Source: an uncultured Armatimonadota bacterium
GTDB taxonomy: Bacteria; Armatimonadota; Armatimonadia; Armatimonadales; Armatimonadaceae
Assembly: GCA_903924445.1 (NCBI GenBank)
Contig: CAIYBQ010000494.1
Coordinates: 1-6,082 of the forward strand
Reading direction: 5' to 3'
Length of the DNA stretch: 6,082 bases
Position 1 is the first letter of the stretch. Every line of letters starts with the position of its first letter. Below the pieces are notes generated by a model. That model was not told the DNA's origin. It did no database searches and saw nothing but the letters and a program-made list of their open reading frames with translations. This document shows, piece by piece, positions 6,004 to 6,082 of the stretch. Both the position numbers and the translations under genes were made by a program.

Positions 6004-6082
6004 ATGTCACATTCGCCCAGTCCCCAATCAGCAGCAACCTGGTATGGCCCCGTCCAAGTTTCGGTAAAGGACCCAAGCGGAC
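6004..6082 (+). CDS. Start of an unrecognised protein, cut by window end
   Basis: Twenty-six codons beginning MSHSPSPQSAATWYGPVQVS are open to the window end. The good AGGAG site upstream, the same strand as the preceding genes and the 46-base gap after the phosphodiesterase stop all support a genuine gene. The N-terminus is polar, Ser/Pro-rich and lacks a signal peptide or membrane helix in the visible part. The family cannot be recognised from this fragment. Confidence 0.6.
   Translation, partial: MSHSPSPQSAATWYGPVQVSVKDPSG

Overview
The window is a stretch of a Gram-negative (two-membrane) bacterial chromosome. The central operon encodes an outer-membrane efflux channel, an inner-membrane ABC exporter and a periplasmic adaptor, which together make sense only in a cell with two membranes. 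The tRNA gene at the left edge does not encode its CCA tail, which argues against enteric gammaproteobacteria. Clear Shine-Dalgarno-like sites precede most genes and base composition looks moderately GC-rich. A planctomycete or other PVC-type bacterium is possible from the flavour of the proteins, but this is only an impression; no marker gene fixes the taxon.

Layout. Positions 23-97 (minus strand) hold tRNA-His(GTG), transcribed leftward and away from the rest. Positions 98-316 are a non-coding divergent region with a plausible tRNA promoter, a weak candidate promoter for the operon and several short inverted repeats. Then, all on the plus strand: a TolC-family outer-membrane protein (317-1720), a half-size ABC exporter (1742-3532), a HlyD-type membrane fusion protein (3529-5181, overlapping the ABC gene by ATGA), a glycerophosphodiester phosphodiesterase (5211-5957), and the first 26 codons of an unrecognised gene (6004 to the window end). 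No mobile element, CRISPR array or convincing terminator is visible.

How the genes work together. The first three genes form a type I secretion-like tripartite export machine: ABC motor in the inner membrane, adaptor spanning the periplasm, channel in the outer membrane. The adaptor carries an R-x3-L-x6-S motif (R222, L226, S233) midway along its predicted helical hairpin, the spacing known from AcrA-type adaptors for docking to TolC-like channels. The exporter has no C39 peptidase or peptidase-like N-terminal domain, and no cargo gene is present, so the substrate is unknown. The phosphodiesterase follows after 29 bases and may be co-transcribed, but nothing shows that it takes part in export.

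The most unusual points are the non-canonical ABC signature (FSRGQ) and an apparent missing Q-loop glutamine in a single-gene half-transporter, a reversed Levitt pair (T15/A48) in tRNA-His, a lysine-rich tail on the adaptor, and the set of inverted repeats upstream of the operon. I see no clear evidence for a wholly new system.
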